From Mycobacterium gordonae (lineage in GTDB: Bacteria; Actinomycetota; Actinomycetes; Mycobacteriales; Mycobacteriaceae), in NCBI RefSeq assembly GCF_017086405.1, contig NZ_CP070973.1, positions 3,504,739 through 3,568,738 of the forward strand: 64,000 nt of DNA, in the 5' to 3' direction. This document shows, in pieces, positions 1-11,414 of the stretch (positions within the stretch are counted from its first letter, which is position 1; each line of letters opens with the position of its first letter). The translations under genes and the position numbers were made by a program. Under the pieces are notes generated by a model, which saw only the letters and a list, made by a program, of their open reading frames with translations, did not search any database and was not told the origin of the DNA.

Positions 1-751
1 TTGTGTTGTACCCCCAGTAGTTCGACAGCCCCTTCTCGATGAGCGTGGAGTCGTTGGCGAAGTGGTGCACCGGCATCAGCTCGATCGCCGTCACTCCCAG
101 GGTGGTCAGGTGCTCGATGATCGCCGGGTGCGCGATCGCCGAATAGGTGCCGCGGATCCGATCGGGGATCGCGGGATGGGTTTGAGTGAGGCCTTTGACG
201 TGCGCCTCGTAGATGACGCTGTCGGCGTACTCATGGCCGGGCGGGCGGTCCACGCCCCAGTCGAAGTAGGGGTTGATCACTACCGACTTGGGCATGTTGG
301 CCGCGGAGTCCTCGTCATTGCGGCTGTCCGGATCGCCGAAGTTGTAGCTGAACAACGACTGGTCCCACTGGAATGACCCGTCGATCGCCTTCGAATACGG
401 GTCCACCAGCAACTTGTTCGGGTTGCACCGGTGGCCGTTGGCGGGATCGTAGGGGCCGTGCACCCGGAACCCGTAACGCTGACCCGGCTGGACGCTGGGC
501 AGGAAGGCGTGCCAGACGAATCCGTCCATTTCCGGCAGCGCGATTCTGGTTTCCGTGCCGTCGTCGTCGAACAGGCAGAGCTCGACCCGCTCGGCCACCT
601 CGCTGAACACCGCGAAATTCGTGCCGGACCCGTCATAGCTCGATCCCAGCGGGTATGCCTTGCCCGGCCACACTTCGGGGCGGTCTTCGGGGCGGCCCGA
701 TCCGTTCGTGCTATCCGGTGTCGCGCCCTGCTCTGTGCTGACATTAACCAC
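1..751 (-). CDS. glgX: glycogen debranching enzyme GlgX, N-terminal part (cut by window edge)
   Basis: This is an isoamylase-type debranching enzyme that removes alpha-1,6 branches during glycogen or maltodextrin turnover in the cytosol. The reading frame shows the early family pattern: a PLGSSYDGSGTNFAVFSE carbohydrate-binding start near residue 30, then HGPYDPANGHRCNPNKLLVDPY, then VIYEAHVKGLTQTHP and IELMPVHHF, breaking off at the conserved SNYWGYNT. The catalytic Asp/Glu residues lie outside the window. The start is taken as GTG at 751, with GGAGG four bases upstream; a nearby ATG is out of frame. The family identity is clear and only the start is uncertain. Confidence 0.93.
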   Translation of the reverse strand, partial: MVNVSTEQGATPDSTNGSGRPEDRPEVWPGKAYPLGSSYDGSGTNFAVFSEVAERVELCLFDDDGTETRIALPEMDGFVWHAFLPSVQPGQRYGFRVHGPYDPANGHRCNPNKLLVDPYSKAIDGSFQWDQSLFSYNFGDPDSRNDEDSAANMPKSVVINPYFDWGVDRPPGHEYADSVIYEAHVKGLTQTHPAIPDRIRGTYSAIAHPAIIEHLTTLGVTAIELMPVHHFANDSTLIEKGLSNYWGYNT

Positions 752-1043
752 CGTGCCTCCTGACTTCGACGGATTGACCGAACTGGGAACATCGGCGGTC
801 GGGCTCTGTATATCCGTTGCCACCCCGGGTTAAGCATGAGATCGCTCTCAGTCTGCGCGGTCTGGCGCGTTAGGCCGAAAAAGGCTCGGTCAACGTTGCT
901 TTCGGGATTCCGGAGCGGGTTGCGACACGGTCACGGACGCATACCTATTGACTGCTCAACGGTCACAAGAACCTCATTGCTCACTATCGTCACATCAACC
1001 CATGCGGACGTCAATTCACGTCCGGCCGCTGGAAAGGTGTGAC

Positions 1044-2546
1044 ATGTCGGCGATTCCTCGCTTTGTTTCGGTATCGCTGGCAGCGACGGCCGCTGTCGGA
1101 CTCATCCTTCCGATCGGCCTCGTGCCCGGCCTCGCCCCGCAGGCGCATGCGCTGCCGTGTAGCGCCCCGGAAGCGAACGTCCCGCCTCCGGCGAACGCGG
1201 TGGTGACCAATCCGGGGGGCAAGGTGCTCGGCCCGATGAACAAGCGGCCGCGAGGCGCCAACGACCGTGCACCGCTGCCCCGGCTCGGTCCGCTGCAGCG
1301 GGTGCTGCAACCGGGACAGCGCTACTCCGCGCCGATGCAACAGCAGGCGCTCGTCCCGGGCGCCAATCCCGCACCCCCGGTTCCGGCTCCGCCTGCTGCG
1401 GGGCAGCAGCCTGCGGCCGACCAGCTGGCCCCGGCGCCGGAGGCGGCCGTTCCACCACCGGCTCCGGCGCCGGCACCGCCGGCCGGGTCACCGGACGCCG
1501 ACGGCGCCCTCGGCGGCTCCAACACCTCGCTGGTCGAATGGGTGACCGGACCGGACGGCCCGAACAAGACCCTCGAGCGGTTCGGCATCTCCGGGACCGA
1601 TCTCGGAATCCTCTGGGACAACGGCGATCCCGCCAACCACCAGGTGCTGATGGCCTTCGGTGACACGTTCGGCTACTGCGCAGTCAAGGGTGACCAGTGG
1701 CGCTACAACGTGTTGTTCCGCAGCAACGACCAAGACCTGTCCCACGGACTGCACGTGGCCGCCGGCGACCCCAGCAACAGGTACGCCGGTTCGCCGACCC
1801 AGCAGCCCGGCTTCTCCCGGCAGGTCATCAACAGCATCAAGTACGCCAGGGAAGAGACCGGAATCATCCCAACAGCTGCTATCTCCGTCGGCAAGACGCA
1901 GTACATCAACTTCATGTCCATCAAGGACTGGGGTCGCGACGGCGAATGGTGGACGAACTACTCCGGTGTCGCAATGTCGACCGACAACGGGCAGACCTGG
2001 TCGGTGTACCCGGGCACCATCCGCGCCAACGGTCCCGACGCTGCGCGGGTTCCGTACGTCGAGGGCAACGAGAATTTCCAGATGGGGGCCTATCTCAAGG
2101 GCAGCGACGGTTACCTGTACTCCTTCGGCACCCCGAACGGGCGCGGCGGTGCGGCGCACCTGTCACGTGTGCAGCCGCGGTTCATTCCGGACCTCACGAA
2201 ATACGAGTACTGGAACGGCGATTCGAACTCCTGGGTGCCGAACAAGCCGTCGGCGGCGACTCCGGTCATCCCCGGCCCGGTCGCTGAGATGTCGGCCCAG
2301 TACAACACCTACCTCAAGCAGTACCTGGTGATGTACACCAACGGCGCCAACGACGTGGTGGCCCGGACCGCGCCCACCCCGCAGGGGCCCTACGGCCCGG
2401 AGCACCTGCTGGTGTCGAATTTCCAGATGCCGGGCGGCGTTTATGCACCGATGATGCATCCCTGGACGACGGGCAAGGACGTGTACTTCAACCTGTCGCT
2501 GTGGTCGGCATACGACGTGATGTTGATGCACACTTCGCTGGGTTAG
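1044..2546 (+). CDS. secreted proline-rich DUF4185-domain protein
   Basis: A 500-residue exported protein of unknown function. It begins with a basic n-region and a hydrophobic core (SLAATAAVGLILPIGL), with a signal-peptidase-like site after AHA near residue 33. A Pro/Ala-rich linker spans roughly residues 90-165, followed by a DUF4185 module (TDLGILWDNG, MAFGDTFGYC, WWTNYSGVAMSTDNGQTW) with the bladed-propeller look of sugar-binding or glycosidase-like folds. It resembles the Rv1754c type of mycobacterial protein. ATG 1044 is preferred because GGAAAGG precedes it and the signal peptide then starts properly; the upstream in-frame extension looks non-coding. The gene ends 8 bp from a convergent SDR gene. 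Confidence 0.88.
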   Translation: MSAIPRFVSVSLAATAAVGLILPIGLVPGLAPQAHALPCSAPEANVPPPANAVVTNPGGKVLGPMNKRPRGANDRAPLPRLGPLQRVLQPGQRYSAPMQQQALVPGANPAPPVPAPPAAGQQPAADQLAPAPEAAVPPPAPAPAPPAGSPDADGALGGSNTSLVEWVTGPDGPNKTLERFGISGTDLGILWDNGDPANHQVLMAFGDTFGYCAVKGDQWRYNVLFRSNDQDLSHGLHVAAGDPSNRYAGSPTQQPGFSRQVINSIKYAREETGIIPTAAISVGKTQYINFMSIKDWGRDGEWWTNYSGVAMSTDNGQTWSVYPGTIRANGPDAARVPYVEGNENFQMGAYLKGSDGYLYSFGTPNGRGGAAHLSRVQPRFIPDLTKYEYWNGDSNSWVPNKPSAATPVIPGPVAEMSAQYNTYLKQYLVMYTNGANDVVARTAPTPQGPYGPEHLLVSNFQMPGGVYAPMMHPWTTGKDVYFNLSLWSAYDVMLMHTSLG

Positions 2547-2554
2547 GGACTCGG

Positions 2555-5039
<2,485 letters not shown>

Positions 5040-5046
5040 GGCCGGC

Positions 5047-5086
5047 GTCCTTGCCGGTTCAGTGCTTGCCGGTTCAGTCCTTGCCG
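5047..5086. repeat. 15-bp tandem repeat over the desaturase stop codon
   Basis: Two full copies and one partial copy (10 bp) of a 15-bp unit, gtCcttgccggttca / gtGcttgccggttca, lie head to tail. Read on the minus strand, one copy contains the final codons and stop of the desaturase gene (Gly-Lys-Asp-stop), and the following copies would encode the same ending. The repeat is exact apart from one C/G difference. Confidence 0.85.
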
Positions 5087-6477
5087 CGTGGCGGCGGCTG
5101 CACTTCGACCCCGCCTGATTCGTGCTCGGGGCCGGCGTCGGGGTGCTCGGCGGGCACTCGCTCGCGGTACCGGCTCGCCTCACTGGATCTCTGGTCGGGG
5201 GTGGACCGGTCGGCACTGCGGTAGGGTCCGGGCTTCGGCCGGGGTTTGCCGCCCGGGAACGCCAACCGAAAGATGGTGCGATGCACCATGAACCACTGCT
5301 TCGAAAAACGCCCGGTGTTATAGGGCAGCTCGTAGCGCTCGCAGATCTCCTTGATCTTCGGTGCGATCTCCGAATACCGACTGCTGGGCATATCCGGGTA
5401 CAGGTGATGCTCCACCTGGTATCCGAGGTTGCCGCTGATCACATGGAACAGCGGGCTGCCTTCGATGTTGGCCGCGCCGACCAACTGACGGAGATACCAT
5501 TCCCCGCGCGATTCGTCCTGGACTTCTTCCGGGCTGAATGTGTAGGTCTGGTCGGGGAAGTGGCCACAGAAGATGATGGCGTGCGCCCACACATTACGAA
5601 TGACGTTGGCCAGCGCGTCAGCGGCCAGAGTACGCAGGTAGGTGCTTTCGGCACCGGGCAGTGTCTTGTCGAAAAATGTTGCCGTGGCACCGAGTCGGCC
5701 TCCGCGCGATATCTTCCGTAGTCGGCGCGCGAGGCGGGACTCCGCCGGCTGGTCGAGTCGACCGCCAGAAGCCAGTTGTACCAAGGCAAATGCACCGGCA
5801 CTGATCAACGGCCAGCCGATGTAGTCCTTGATGACCTGCGAGCGGGCCTTGACGCCGATGCCCTTGAGATCCTTCCGCACCTCAGACCAGGGCTTCTCAC
5901 CGGAGCGGATGGCGTCGATGTCCATGTCGTGCACCGCCACGCCCCACTCGAACAACACGGTGAGCAGTGCGTTGTAAAAGAATTGACCCAGATACGCCGG
6001 GCGCCATTTCTGGTTCGGGTCAATCCGCATGATCTCGTAGCCGAGATCCTTATCCTTGCCACGAATATTGGTATAGGTGTGGTGAATGAAGTTGTGCGAA
6101 TGCCGCCACGACTCCGCCGTCGAGGCGGTGTCCCAGTCCCACACGGAGGAGTGGATATCGGGATCGTTCATCCAATCCCATTGGCCGTGCATCACATTGT
6201 GGCCGATCTCCATGTTCTCCAAGATCTTGGCCATGCCTAGACACGCAGTGCCGAGGATCCACGAGGTCCGCGATCGCGAGGCCAGTAGGAGCACGCGGCC
6301 GACCACCACGATCTGCCGCTGCACCGAAATCACCGTTTTGATGTACTGGCGGTCGCGTGCGCCGAGATCAGCGAACACCTCATCATGAATGGCGTCGAGT
6401 TCTTTTCCGATTTTCTCCCGTTCCTGCTCTCCCAGATGGGCGAACGGGTTTTCGATACGTTGCAGAGTTGAGGTCAC
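5074..6477 (-). CDS. membrane fatty-acid (acyl-CoA) desaturase, DesA3-like
   Basis: A di-iron integral-membrane desaturase that would introduce a double bond into acyl chains using electrons from a reductase. Three histidine clusters are present: HNVMHGQWDWMND near residue 95, HSHNFIHH near 130 and QVEHHLYPD near 365. It resembles M. tuberculosis DesA3 but, at 467 residues, carries a longer charged, proline-containing C-terminal tail. GTG 6477 is preferred, with AAAGGAAG six bases upstream. It follows the reductase gene at 6493-7590 by only 15 bp, so the two are very probably one operon. Two paralogues lie at 20539-21798 and 27179-28429. Confidence 0.93.
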   Translation of the reverse strand: MTSTLQRIENPFAHLGEQEREKIGKELDAIHDEVFADLGARDRQYIKTVISVQRQIVVVGRVLLLASRSRTSWILGTACLGMAKILENMEIGHNVMHGQWDWMNDPDIHSSVWDWDTASTAESWRHSHNFIHHTYTNIRGKDKDLGYEIMRIDPNQKWRPAYLGQFFYNALLTVLFEWGVAVHDMDIDAIRSGEKPWSEVRKDLKGIGVKARSQVIKDYIGWPLISAGAFALVQLASGGRLDQPAESRLARRLRKISRGGRLGATATFFDKTLPGAESTYLRTLAADALANVIRNVWAHAIIFCGHFPDQTYTFSPEEVQDESRGEWYLRQLVGAANIEGSPLFHVISGNLGYQVEHHLYPDMPSSRYSEIAPKIKEICERYELPYNTGRFSKQWFMVHRTIFRLAFPGGKPRPKPGPYRSADRSTPDQRSSEASRYRERVPAEHPDAGPEHESGGVEVQPPPRGKD

Positions 6478-6492
6478 TGCGCTTCCTTTCGA

Positions 6493-7590
6493 TCAAAGTT
6501 CGAGTTCGACATCGCCTTCGGCGGCGTTGATGCAGATCCGGACGTCCTGCCCGGTGGGTTCGGTGACATCACCCGAGCGCAGGTCACGCAGCTTGCCCGA
6601 TTTGAGCGTCCCCGTGCAGGTGTGGCAGATGCCGATTCGGCATCCGAATGCGAGTTCCAGACCGGCCTTCTCGCCGGCCTCCAGAATTGATGTGCCGCCG
6701 TCACATTCGGCACTCTTGTCGCTCTCTAGGAAGCGGACTTCGCCACCCTCACCGGCTGCGGCGTCACCGCCGATCTTGGGCTGAAACCGTTCGTAGTGCA
6801 GACGATCCGGATCACCGTTGTTCTCCCAGTGTTCGATCAGCGCATCAAGCATTTCCTCCGGCCCCGAGCAGAACGACTCGCGATCTCGCCAGTCCCGACA
6901 TATCTCATCCAGGTCGCCCGGCTTGAGCCGACCCCGGTCGGAGGTGAGGCGCAGGTCCAGGCGCATTCCCTGATGGCGGCTGTCGAGATCTTCTAGTACC
7001 GAGAGAAACATGACCTGCTCGCGGGTCCGGGCCGAGTGGATTACCAGCACGTCACGTACCTCGTCGCGACGATCGAGGCTGCGCAGCATGCTCATGATCG
7101 GCGTGATGCCGCTGCCGGCGCTGATGAACAGCATTTTGGCGGGCAACGGCTCGGGGAGGGTGAACACACCTTCGATCTCGCCGAGCCGGACCAACTCTCC
7201 GGGCTGAATCTTCTCGACCAGATACGGCGAGACGACACCGCCGTCGACATTCTTGGGCGTCACGCTGATCAAGCCGTCTGCGGGTTCCGGATCCGAGGTC
7301 AACGAGTACGCGCGCCAGTGGTACACGCCGTCGATCACCAGTCCGAGCCGTACGTACTGCCCGGGCTTGTGGCCCGGCCACTCGTAACCCGGCCGAATGA
7401 GAACGCTCGCCGCTTCGGACCCCTGCGGTTCGACCCGCTCGACTTTGCCGCGCAGCTCCTTCGTCGTCCACAGGGGGTTGATCATCTCGATGTAATCGTC
7501 GGGCTGCAGCGGCTTGAACAATTGCCGCACCGCCCGCAGGAACCATCTGCGGCCTCGAGGTACCTGAGGCTGTGCGCCGCGCTCTGCCAT
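6493..7590 (-). CDS. desaturase-linked ferredoxin reductase with 2Fe-2S domain (Rv3230c-like)
   Basis: An electron-transfer flavoprotein of about 365 residues. The order is an FAD-binding barrel (RAYSLTSDPEP), an NAD(P)-binding domain (SAGSGITPIMSML) and a C-terminal plant-type 2Fe-2S domain with the Cys cluster in FGCRIGICHTCTGTL and a later Cys in VRICINAAEG. It would pass electrons from NAD(P)H to the adjacent desaturase. ATG 7590 is preferred over GTG 7605 because an imperfect palindrome (7600-7615) overlaps the longer start; no strong ribosome-binding site is seen, so a leaderless or near-leaderless transcript is possible. Confidence 0.92.
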   Translation of the reverse strand: MAERGAQPQVPRGRRWFLRAVRQLFKPLQPDDYIEMINPLWTTKELRGKVERVEPQGSEAASVLIRPGYEWPGHKPGQYVRLGLVIDGVYHWRAYSLTSDPEPADGLISVTPKNVDGGVVSPYLVEKIQPGELVRLGEIEGVFTLPEPLPAKMLFISAGSGITPIMSMLRSLDRRDEVRDVLVIHSARTREQVMFLSVLEDLDSRHQGMRLDLRLTSDRGRLKPGDLDEICRDWRDRESFCSGPEEMLDALIEHWENNGDPDRLHYERFQPKIGGDAAAGEGGEVRFLESDKSAECDGGTSILEAGEKAGLELAFGCRIGICHTCTGTLKSGKLRDLRSGDVTEPTGQDVRICINAAEGDVELEL

Positions 7591-7599
7591 GTCTAAATG

Positions 7600-7701
7600 G
7601 TACACAACTGTTCACTCAAACTTCTACATACAAGCAAACAAGTTGTATTACTTCGTATTTACGCATCAGCACGTCAGCACTTACGAAAACTAATGTTCAC
7701 T
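7600..7701. promoter_or_regulatory. putative divergent operator region with repeated TGTTCACT
   Basis: The AT-rich gap upstream of the reductase-desaturase operon holds an imperfect palindrome of the form GT-nn-ACA-nn-TGT-nn-AC at 7600-7615. The octamer TGTTCACT occurs at 7609-7616 and again at 7694-7701. ACAAGTTGT, a short inverted repeat, lies between them. This looks like an operator region serving both strands, but no regulator can be assigned. Confidence 0.45.
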
Positions 7702-7758
7702 GAAGCATGAACGCGCGACAAACCGGCCCGCGCTGCGCTACCCGGGTCTGGCCACGAA

Positions 7759-7908
7759 GTGCCCGGCCTCGAGCATTTCAAACCTGGCGGCCAAGATTTT
7801 CTCGGCGTCGCGCTCGGATCGCTCGTGTTCGCCGTAGCCGGCGTTGCGTACACCCGGGGGAAGTTGGCCAGGCATATGTTGGGGCTGCCGCAAGCGCCGA
7901 GCAGGTGA
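7759..7908 (+). CDS. candidate small membrane protein (49 aa)
   Basis: A short frame beginning GTG 7759 encodes a polar N-terminus followed by one clear hydrophobic segment (FLGVALGSLVFAVAGVAY) and a basic tail (TRGKLARHML), the layout of a single-pass membrane protein. Third codon positions are mostly G or C. It sits downstream of the AT-rich divergent promoter region and runs toward the SDR at 8024. A competing 45-codon frame lies antisense at 7738-7875, so only one of them is likely real. No family is recognised. Confidence 0.35.
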   Translation: MPGLEHFKPGGQDFLGVALGSLVFAVAGVAYTRGKLARHMLGLPQAPSR

Positions 7909-7928
7909 GTGATGGGAGGCTGAAGACG

Positions 7929-8021
7929 ATGATCGTCAGCGATGTCCGCCGGGTGGTAGATCGCGTGCGTGACGATCCGCGGACGACCCACCTGGTCGCC
8001 GAACTTGCATACGGATCCTGA
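7929..8021 (+). CDS. candidate 30-residue ORF upstream of the SDR
   Basis: ATG 7929 follows GGGAGG and encodes a short charged peptide (MIVSDVRRVVDRVRDDPRTT...). Its TGA is two bases before the ATG of the SDR at 8024. It may be a real small protein, a translational coupler or a gene remnant. The only support is the ribosome-binding site and the tight spacing. Confidence 0.3.
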   Translation: MIVSDVRRVVDRVRDDPRTTHLVAELAYGS

Positions 8022-8023
8022 CG

Positions 8024-8860
8024 ATGCCGCCGATCCGGCTCAGCGGTGCTGCCGTGGCCATCACCGGCGGCGCGCGCGGCATCGGACTGGCCACCGCAAG
8101 AGCCTTTGCGGCCAAAGGATCTCGCGTTTTCATCGGTGATCTCGACGCCGACCTGGCCGACGCTGCCGCCGCTGAGATCGGCGGGCACGGACTGGGTCTG
8201 GACGTACGGTCCAGGGAATCATTCGCCGCATTTCTGGATGCCGTCGATGCGGCCGGGAGCCCGCTGGCGATATTGGTGAACAACGCAGGCATCATGCCGG
8301 CCGGCGCCTTCGTCGGTGAAGACGACGCGGTCACCGACGCGATACTCGACATCAATACCAGAGGCGTGCTGACCGGCACCAAGCTTGCCCTGCCAGGCAT
8401 GCTGGCGCGTGGCCGCGGCCACGTCGTCAATGTCAGCTCCTACTTGGGCAAGGTGCCCGCGGCCGGACTGGCTACCTATTGTGCAAGCAAGCACGCGGTC
8501 GTTGGGTTCAGCGAAGCCCTGCGTGATGAGCTCGCCGGTTCGGGTGTCACGGTCTCCGTTGTATTGCCGTGCGCCGTGCGCACCGAGTTGACGGCCGGCG
8601 TGAAGCTCGGTGGCATGCTGCCCACCGTCAACCCGGAAGACATCGCTCGCGCGGTCGTTGCGGCATGCGCCCACCGACGCGCGGTCGTCGCGGTTCCGGG
8701 CTGGATGCGGGTCTATGAGACCGCTGCCGCCACTGTCCCGGACCGGTTGGTTGCCGCGGTACGTGGTCGCCTCACCCGCAAGCGTGTCCTGCGGACGCTG
8801 GACGCTGACGCGCGCTCGGGCTACGAATCGCGGGTACGCAAAGCGGCCGAAGGCGCGTAA
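8024..8860 (+). CDS. SDR-family oxidoreductase
   Basis: A 278-residue classical short-chain dehydrogenase. TGGARGIG (cofactor loop) lies near residue 14, LVNNAGIM near 85, the catalytic Ser in VNVSSYLGK near 138, and Y-C-A-S-K around 151-155. The C-terminal 60 residues are basic and longer than in minimal SDRs, as in mycobacterial homologues acting on lipophilic alcohols or ketones. The substrate is unknown. It lies at the left edge of the ANTAR-rich island, 120 bp before the first GAF-ANTAR gene. Confidence 0.9.
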   Translation: MPPIRLSGAAVAITGGARGIGLATARAFAAKGSRVFIGDLDADLADAAAAEIGGHGLGLDVRSRESFAAFLDAVDAAGSPLAILVNNAGIMPAGAFVGEDDAVTDAILDINTRGVLTGTKLALPGMLARGRGHVVNVSSYLGKVPAAGLATYCASKHAVVGFSEALRDELAGSGVTVSVVLPCAVRTELTAGVKLGGMLPTVNPEDIARAVVAACAHRRAVVAVPGWMRVYETAAATVPDRLVAAVRGRLTRKRVLRTLDADARSGYESRVRKAAEGA

Positions 8861-8980
8861 CCTATTGATGCGTAACAAGATACAGCCGATGTCCGATAGT
8901 CATCGATGCTGTGCGAATCGGCGGAATCGGCGATTCACCGGCCGTGGTAGTCCGGTAGCGTTCGTCATATCTCCGAATTA

Positions 8981-9739
8981 GTGACAGGGTGGGGGCATGA
9001 CGTTGTCGCCGCGGGTTCCGTTCGGCTAGATGTGGAAATCTACGAGGAACTCCTCGCGGCCGTCGACGGCCGGCACGGAGTCGAAGCCGCTGACCGCCTG
9101 TGCGAGGCGTGCGTAGTTCTCCTAGACGTTGATGCAGCGGCGATTTCGCTTGTCTTCGACGGTGTGAACAGTGCGACCCTGGGATCCAGTGGCAGGAGCG
9201 CGCGCATCTACGACGAGTTGCAGTTCACCCTCGGCGAGGGGCCATGCCTGGAATCGGTGGCGCGGCGTTCGCCGGTCCTGGTCTGCGACCTCGCCGATCC
9301 AGAAGAGTCGCGCTGGCCTGCGTACGGGCCAGCCATGCTGGCTCATGAAATCAGGGGCGTATATGCGCTACCCGTCCTTGTAGCAGGCGAATATATCGGC
9401 GCCCTGGACCTGTTCCGCATGCGGCCAGGTCAACTGCTGCAAAACGACTTGACCGGCGCAACCGTCGCCGCCGAACTCGCGGCCGTCCCCGTTCTGGATC
9501 TCCTGGACGACGACATCCAGGCCGGCATGGCCGATCCAGGCAGCAACGCGTGGGCCGAACTGAACAACCTGAGCCGGGCAGAGGTGAGCCAGGCCACGGG
9601 AATGCTCGTCGCCCAGTTGGGAGTTGAGCCCGCCGAGGCGCTGGTTCGGCTGCGCGCCCACGCTTACGCCACGGGCCGCAGCGCTACCGACGTCGCGCGC
9701 GACATCCTCGACCGCCGGTTGCGGCTGGAGGCCGACTGA
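8981..9739 (+). CDS. GAF-ANTAR RNA-binding regulator (1)
   Basis: A 252-residue protein with a GAF-like sensor (about residues 20-165: LVFDGVNSATLGSSG, FTLGEGPCLESVARR, GVYALPVLVAGEYIGALDLF) and a C-terminal ANTAR domain (about 195-245: SQATGMLVAQLGVEPAEALVRLRAHAYATGRSATDVARDIL). ANTAR domains bind paired hexaloop hairpins in nascent mRNA and prevent termination; GAF domains sense small ligands or redox state. The GTG start at 8981 has no obvious ribosome-binding site. A paralogue follows 43 bp downstream on the same strand, so co-transcription is likely. Confidence 0.9.
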   Translation: MTGWGHDVVAAGSVRLDVEIYEELLAAVDGRHGVEAADRLCEACVVLLDVDAAAISLVFDGVNSATLGSSGRSARIYDELQFTLGEGPCLESVARRSPVLVCDLADPEESRWPAYGPAMLAHEIRGVYALPVLVAGEYIGALDLFRMRPGQLLQNDLTGATVAAELAAVPVLDLLDDDIQAGMADPGSNAWAELNNLSRAEVSQATGMLVAQLGVEPAEALVRLRAHAYATGRSATDVARDILDRRLRLEAD

Positions 9740-9782
9740 TGCGCGACGTGCACTCTGGGAAGAACTCAGGAAGAAGGCAAAC

Positions 9783-10541
9783 GTGACCGATATTCCCCGG
9801 GAAACACGCGTGCTGGACGCCGTCGTTTCGCTGGTTGACAGTCTGCTTGATGACTTTGACGTCGTGGATCTACTAACGGACCTCACCGAACACTGCGCCG
9901 ACTTGCTCGATATCGACGCGGCGGGCATCCTGCTCGTGGACCCCCTGCACCAGCTCCGCCTGCTGGCCGCCACCTCGGAGCAGGCCCGCGAACTCGAACT
10001 CTTCCAGCTACTGGCCGACGATGGCCCCTGCCTGGATTGCTACGCCACCGGTGAACGAGTGTCAGTGGCCGACCTTCGGCAGGAAGCCGACCGGTGGCCG
10101 CAATTCGTTCCGGCCGCGATCCGGGTTGGCTTCGCCTCCGTTCACGCGGTCCCCATGCGCGCGGCTGGAACCGTTCTGGGGGCGCTCAATCTGTTCGGTA
10201 CCCGTCCCGGCGAGCTCACCGAAGCCGACTTGCTCGTCGGGCAGACCCTCACCCACATCGCCTGTGTCGCCATACTCCAAGAACACCCACCCACCCCCGT
10301 CACTGTGCTACCGCAGTTACGCTCCGCGCTGACCAACCGGGTCGTTATCGAGCAGGCGAAAGGCTTACTCCGGGAGATGCTGGATATTTCTGTCGAGGAG
10401 GCGTTTCAGCTTATGCGGACGTACGCGCGGGCCAACGGCGAGCACCTGAGCAACCTGGCGCGCAGGTTGATGACCGATCGGGATGCCCGGCCGCTGATCA
10501 TCGTGGGATTAGCCGAAATACTCTCGGCCCCAACGGAGTAA
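9783..10541 (+). CDS. GAF-ANTAR RNA-binding regulator (2)
   Basis: A paralogue of the preceding gene with the same 252-residue length. The GAF part (AAGILLVDPLHQLRLLAATSEQ, DDGPCLDCYATGERVSVADL, VHAVPMRAAGTVLGALNLFG) is followed by an ANTAR domain (VVIEQAKGLLREMLDISVEEAFQLMRTYARANGEHLSNLARRL). GTG 9783 is preceded by GGAAGAAGG, which sets the start; upstream codons in this frame overlap the end of the first regulator and look non-coding. The tandem arrangement suggests duplication, with the sensor domains now diverged. Confidence 0.9.
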   Translation: MTDIPRETRVLDAVVSLVDSLLDDFDVVDLLTDLTEHCADLLDIDAAGILLVDPLHQLRLLAATSEQARELELFQLLADDGPCLDCYATGERVSVADLRQEADRWPQFVPAAIRVGFASVHAVPMRAAGTVLGALNLFGTRPGELTEADLLVGQTLTHIACVAILQEHPPTPVTVLPQLRSALTNRVVIEQAKGLLREMLDISVEEAFQLMRTYARANGEHLSNLARRLMTDRDARPLIIVGLAEILSAPTE

Positions 10542-10546
10542 CGAGT

Positions 10547-11350
10547 TCAGGTCCGCCGTGCGCGGGCGCGCCGCGCGGCTTCTTCGACCAGTCGCTCGGC
10601 CAGGGTGTGCAGCTTGACGTTCTGGGCTTGGCTCATTTCGGTGAGGCGGTCGAACGCCTCACCCGCGCTGCCGCCCGACCGGCTGCGAAGGATGCCGATC
10701 GCCTGATCGATCACAGAGCGGCTGTCCAGCGCCCGCTTCAACCGCATCGTCCGCTCCTGCGCGCTGGCCAACAACTGCGCGTTGTACACCGATACCGCGG
10801 CAGGTCTACCGAACTGCGAACCCAACTGAACGGCGTGTTCCCCGAAAGCGTCCCGGCGTTTGGCATAGGCATTGATCGAGCCGATCACGTGATCGCCGAC
10901 GATCAACGGCAACGCCAGGGCAGAGTGGACTCCCATCCGGGCTACCCGGCCACCGAAGTGCGGCCATCGACTGTCGCTGCCCAGTGACCCACTCACTACG
11001 GGCCGCCGCGATTGCATACAGGTCAGGCACGGCCCCTCGTTGAGCTCTTCGTATTGAACGGTGTCGATGTCGTGAACCAGCATCTCGGTGGCCGCCCAGG
11101 TCCGGATGCTGGATAACGCATGCTGATTATCGACCAGGGCGACACCCACGCCGTCGGCACCCGGAATTGCCTGCGCAGCGAACTGCGCGACGTCTCCGAG
11201 CAGTTCGATCACGCCGTGGCCGCCGGCCACCAACCCGGCCACTCCGCGAAGCCCGGCATAGAGTTCGGCCTCGTCTGCTTCCAGCTGGGCAGGGGAGAGT
11301 TCGGGCTGCGGCGCTGTTTCGCGACCGGGCTGGGCGTCGAACTCTGCCAA
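10547..11350 (-). CDS. GAF-ANTAR RNA-binding regulator (3)
   Basis: A 267-residue protein in the opposite orientation. The GAF domain shows ADGVGVALVDNQHALSSI, LNEGPCLTCMQSRRPV and HSALALPLIVGDHVIGSINAYA. The ANTAR part is SVIDQAIGILRSRSGGSAGEAFDRLTEMSQAQNVKLHTLAERL, with a basic tail. It is closely similar in layout and wording to the regulator at 17440-18246. TTG 11350 is preferred because AAGGAG lies six bases upstream; a longer TTG start at 11380 is possible. It is convergent with regulator 2, with stops 5 bp apart. Confidence 0.88.
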   Translation of the reverse strand: MAEFDAQPGRETAPQPELSPAQLEADEAELYAGLRGVAGLVAGGHGVIELLGDVAQFAAQAIPGADGVGVALVDNQHALSSIRTWAATEMLVHDIDTVQYEELNEGPCLTCMQSRRPVVSGSLGSDSRWPHFGGRVARMGVHSALALPLIVGDHVIGSINAYAKRRDAFGEHAVQLGSQFGRPAAVSVYNAQLLASAQERTMRLKRALDSRSVIDQAIGILRSRSGGSAGEAFDRLTEMSQAQNVKLHTLAERLVEEAARRARARRT

Positions 11351-11414
11351 CGATCTCTCCTTGCTTGCACCGTCGATCAAGCGACAAATCTACTCCGCGG
11401 TCACGTCCGCAAGC

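Noticed and set aside
7738..7875. 45-codon frame on the minus strand (MPGQLPPGVRNAGYGEHE...)
   Set aside because: It could be real, but it lacks a ribosome-binding site and lies antisense to the candidate small membrane protein with better upstream context. Left out as the weaker option.
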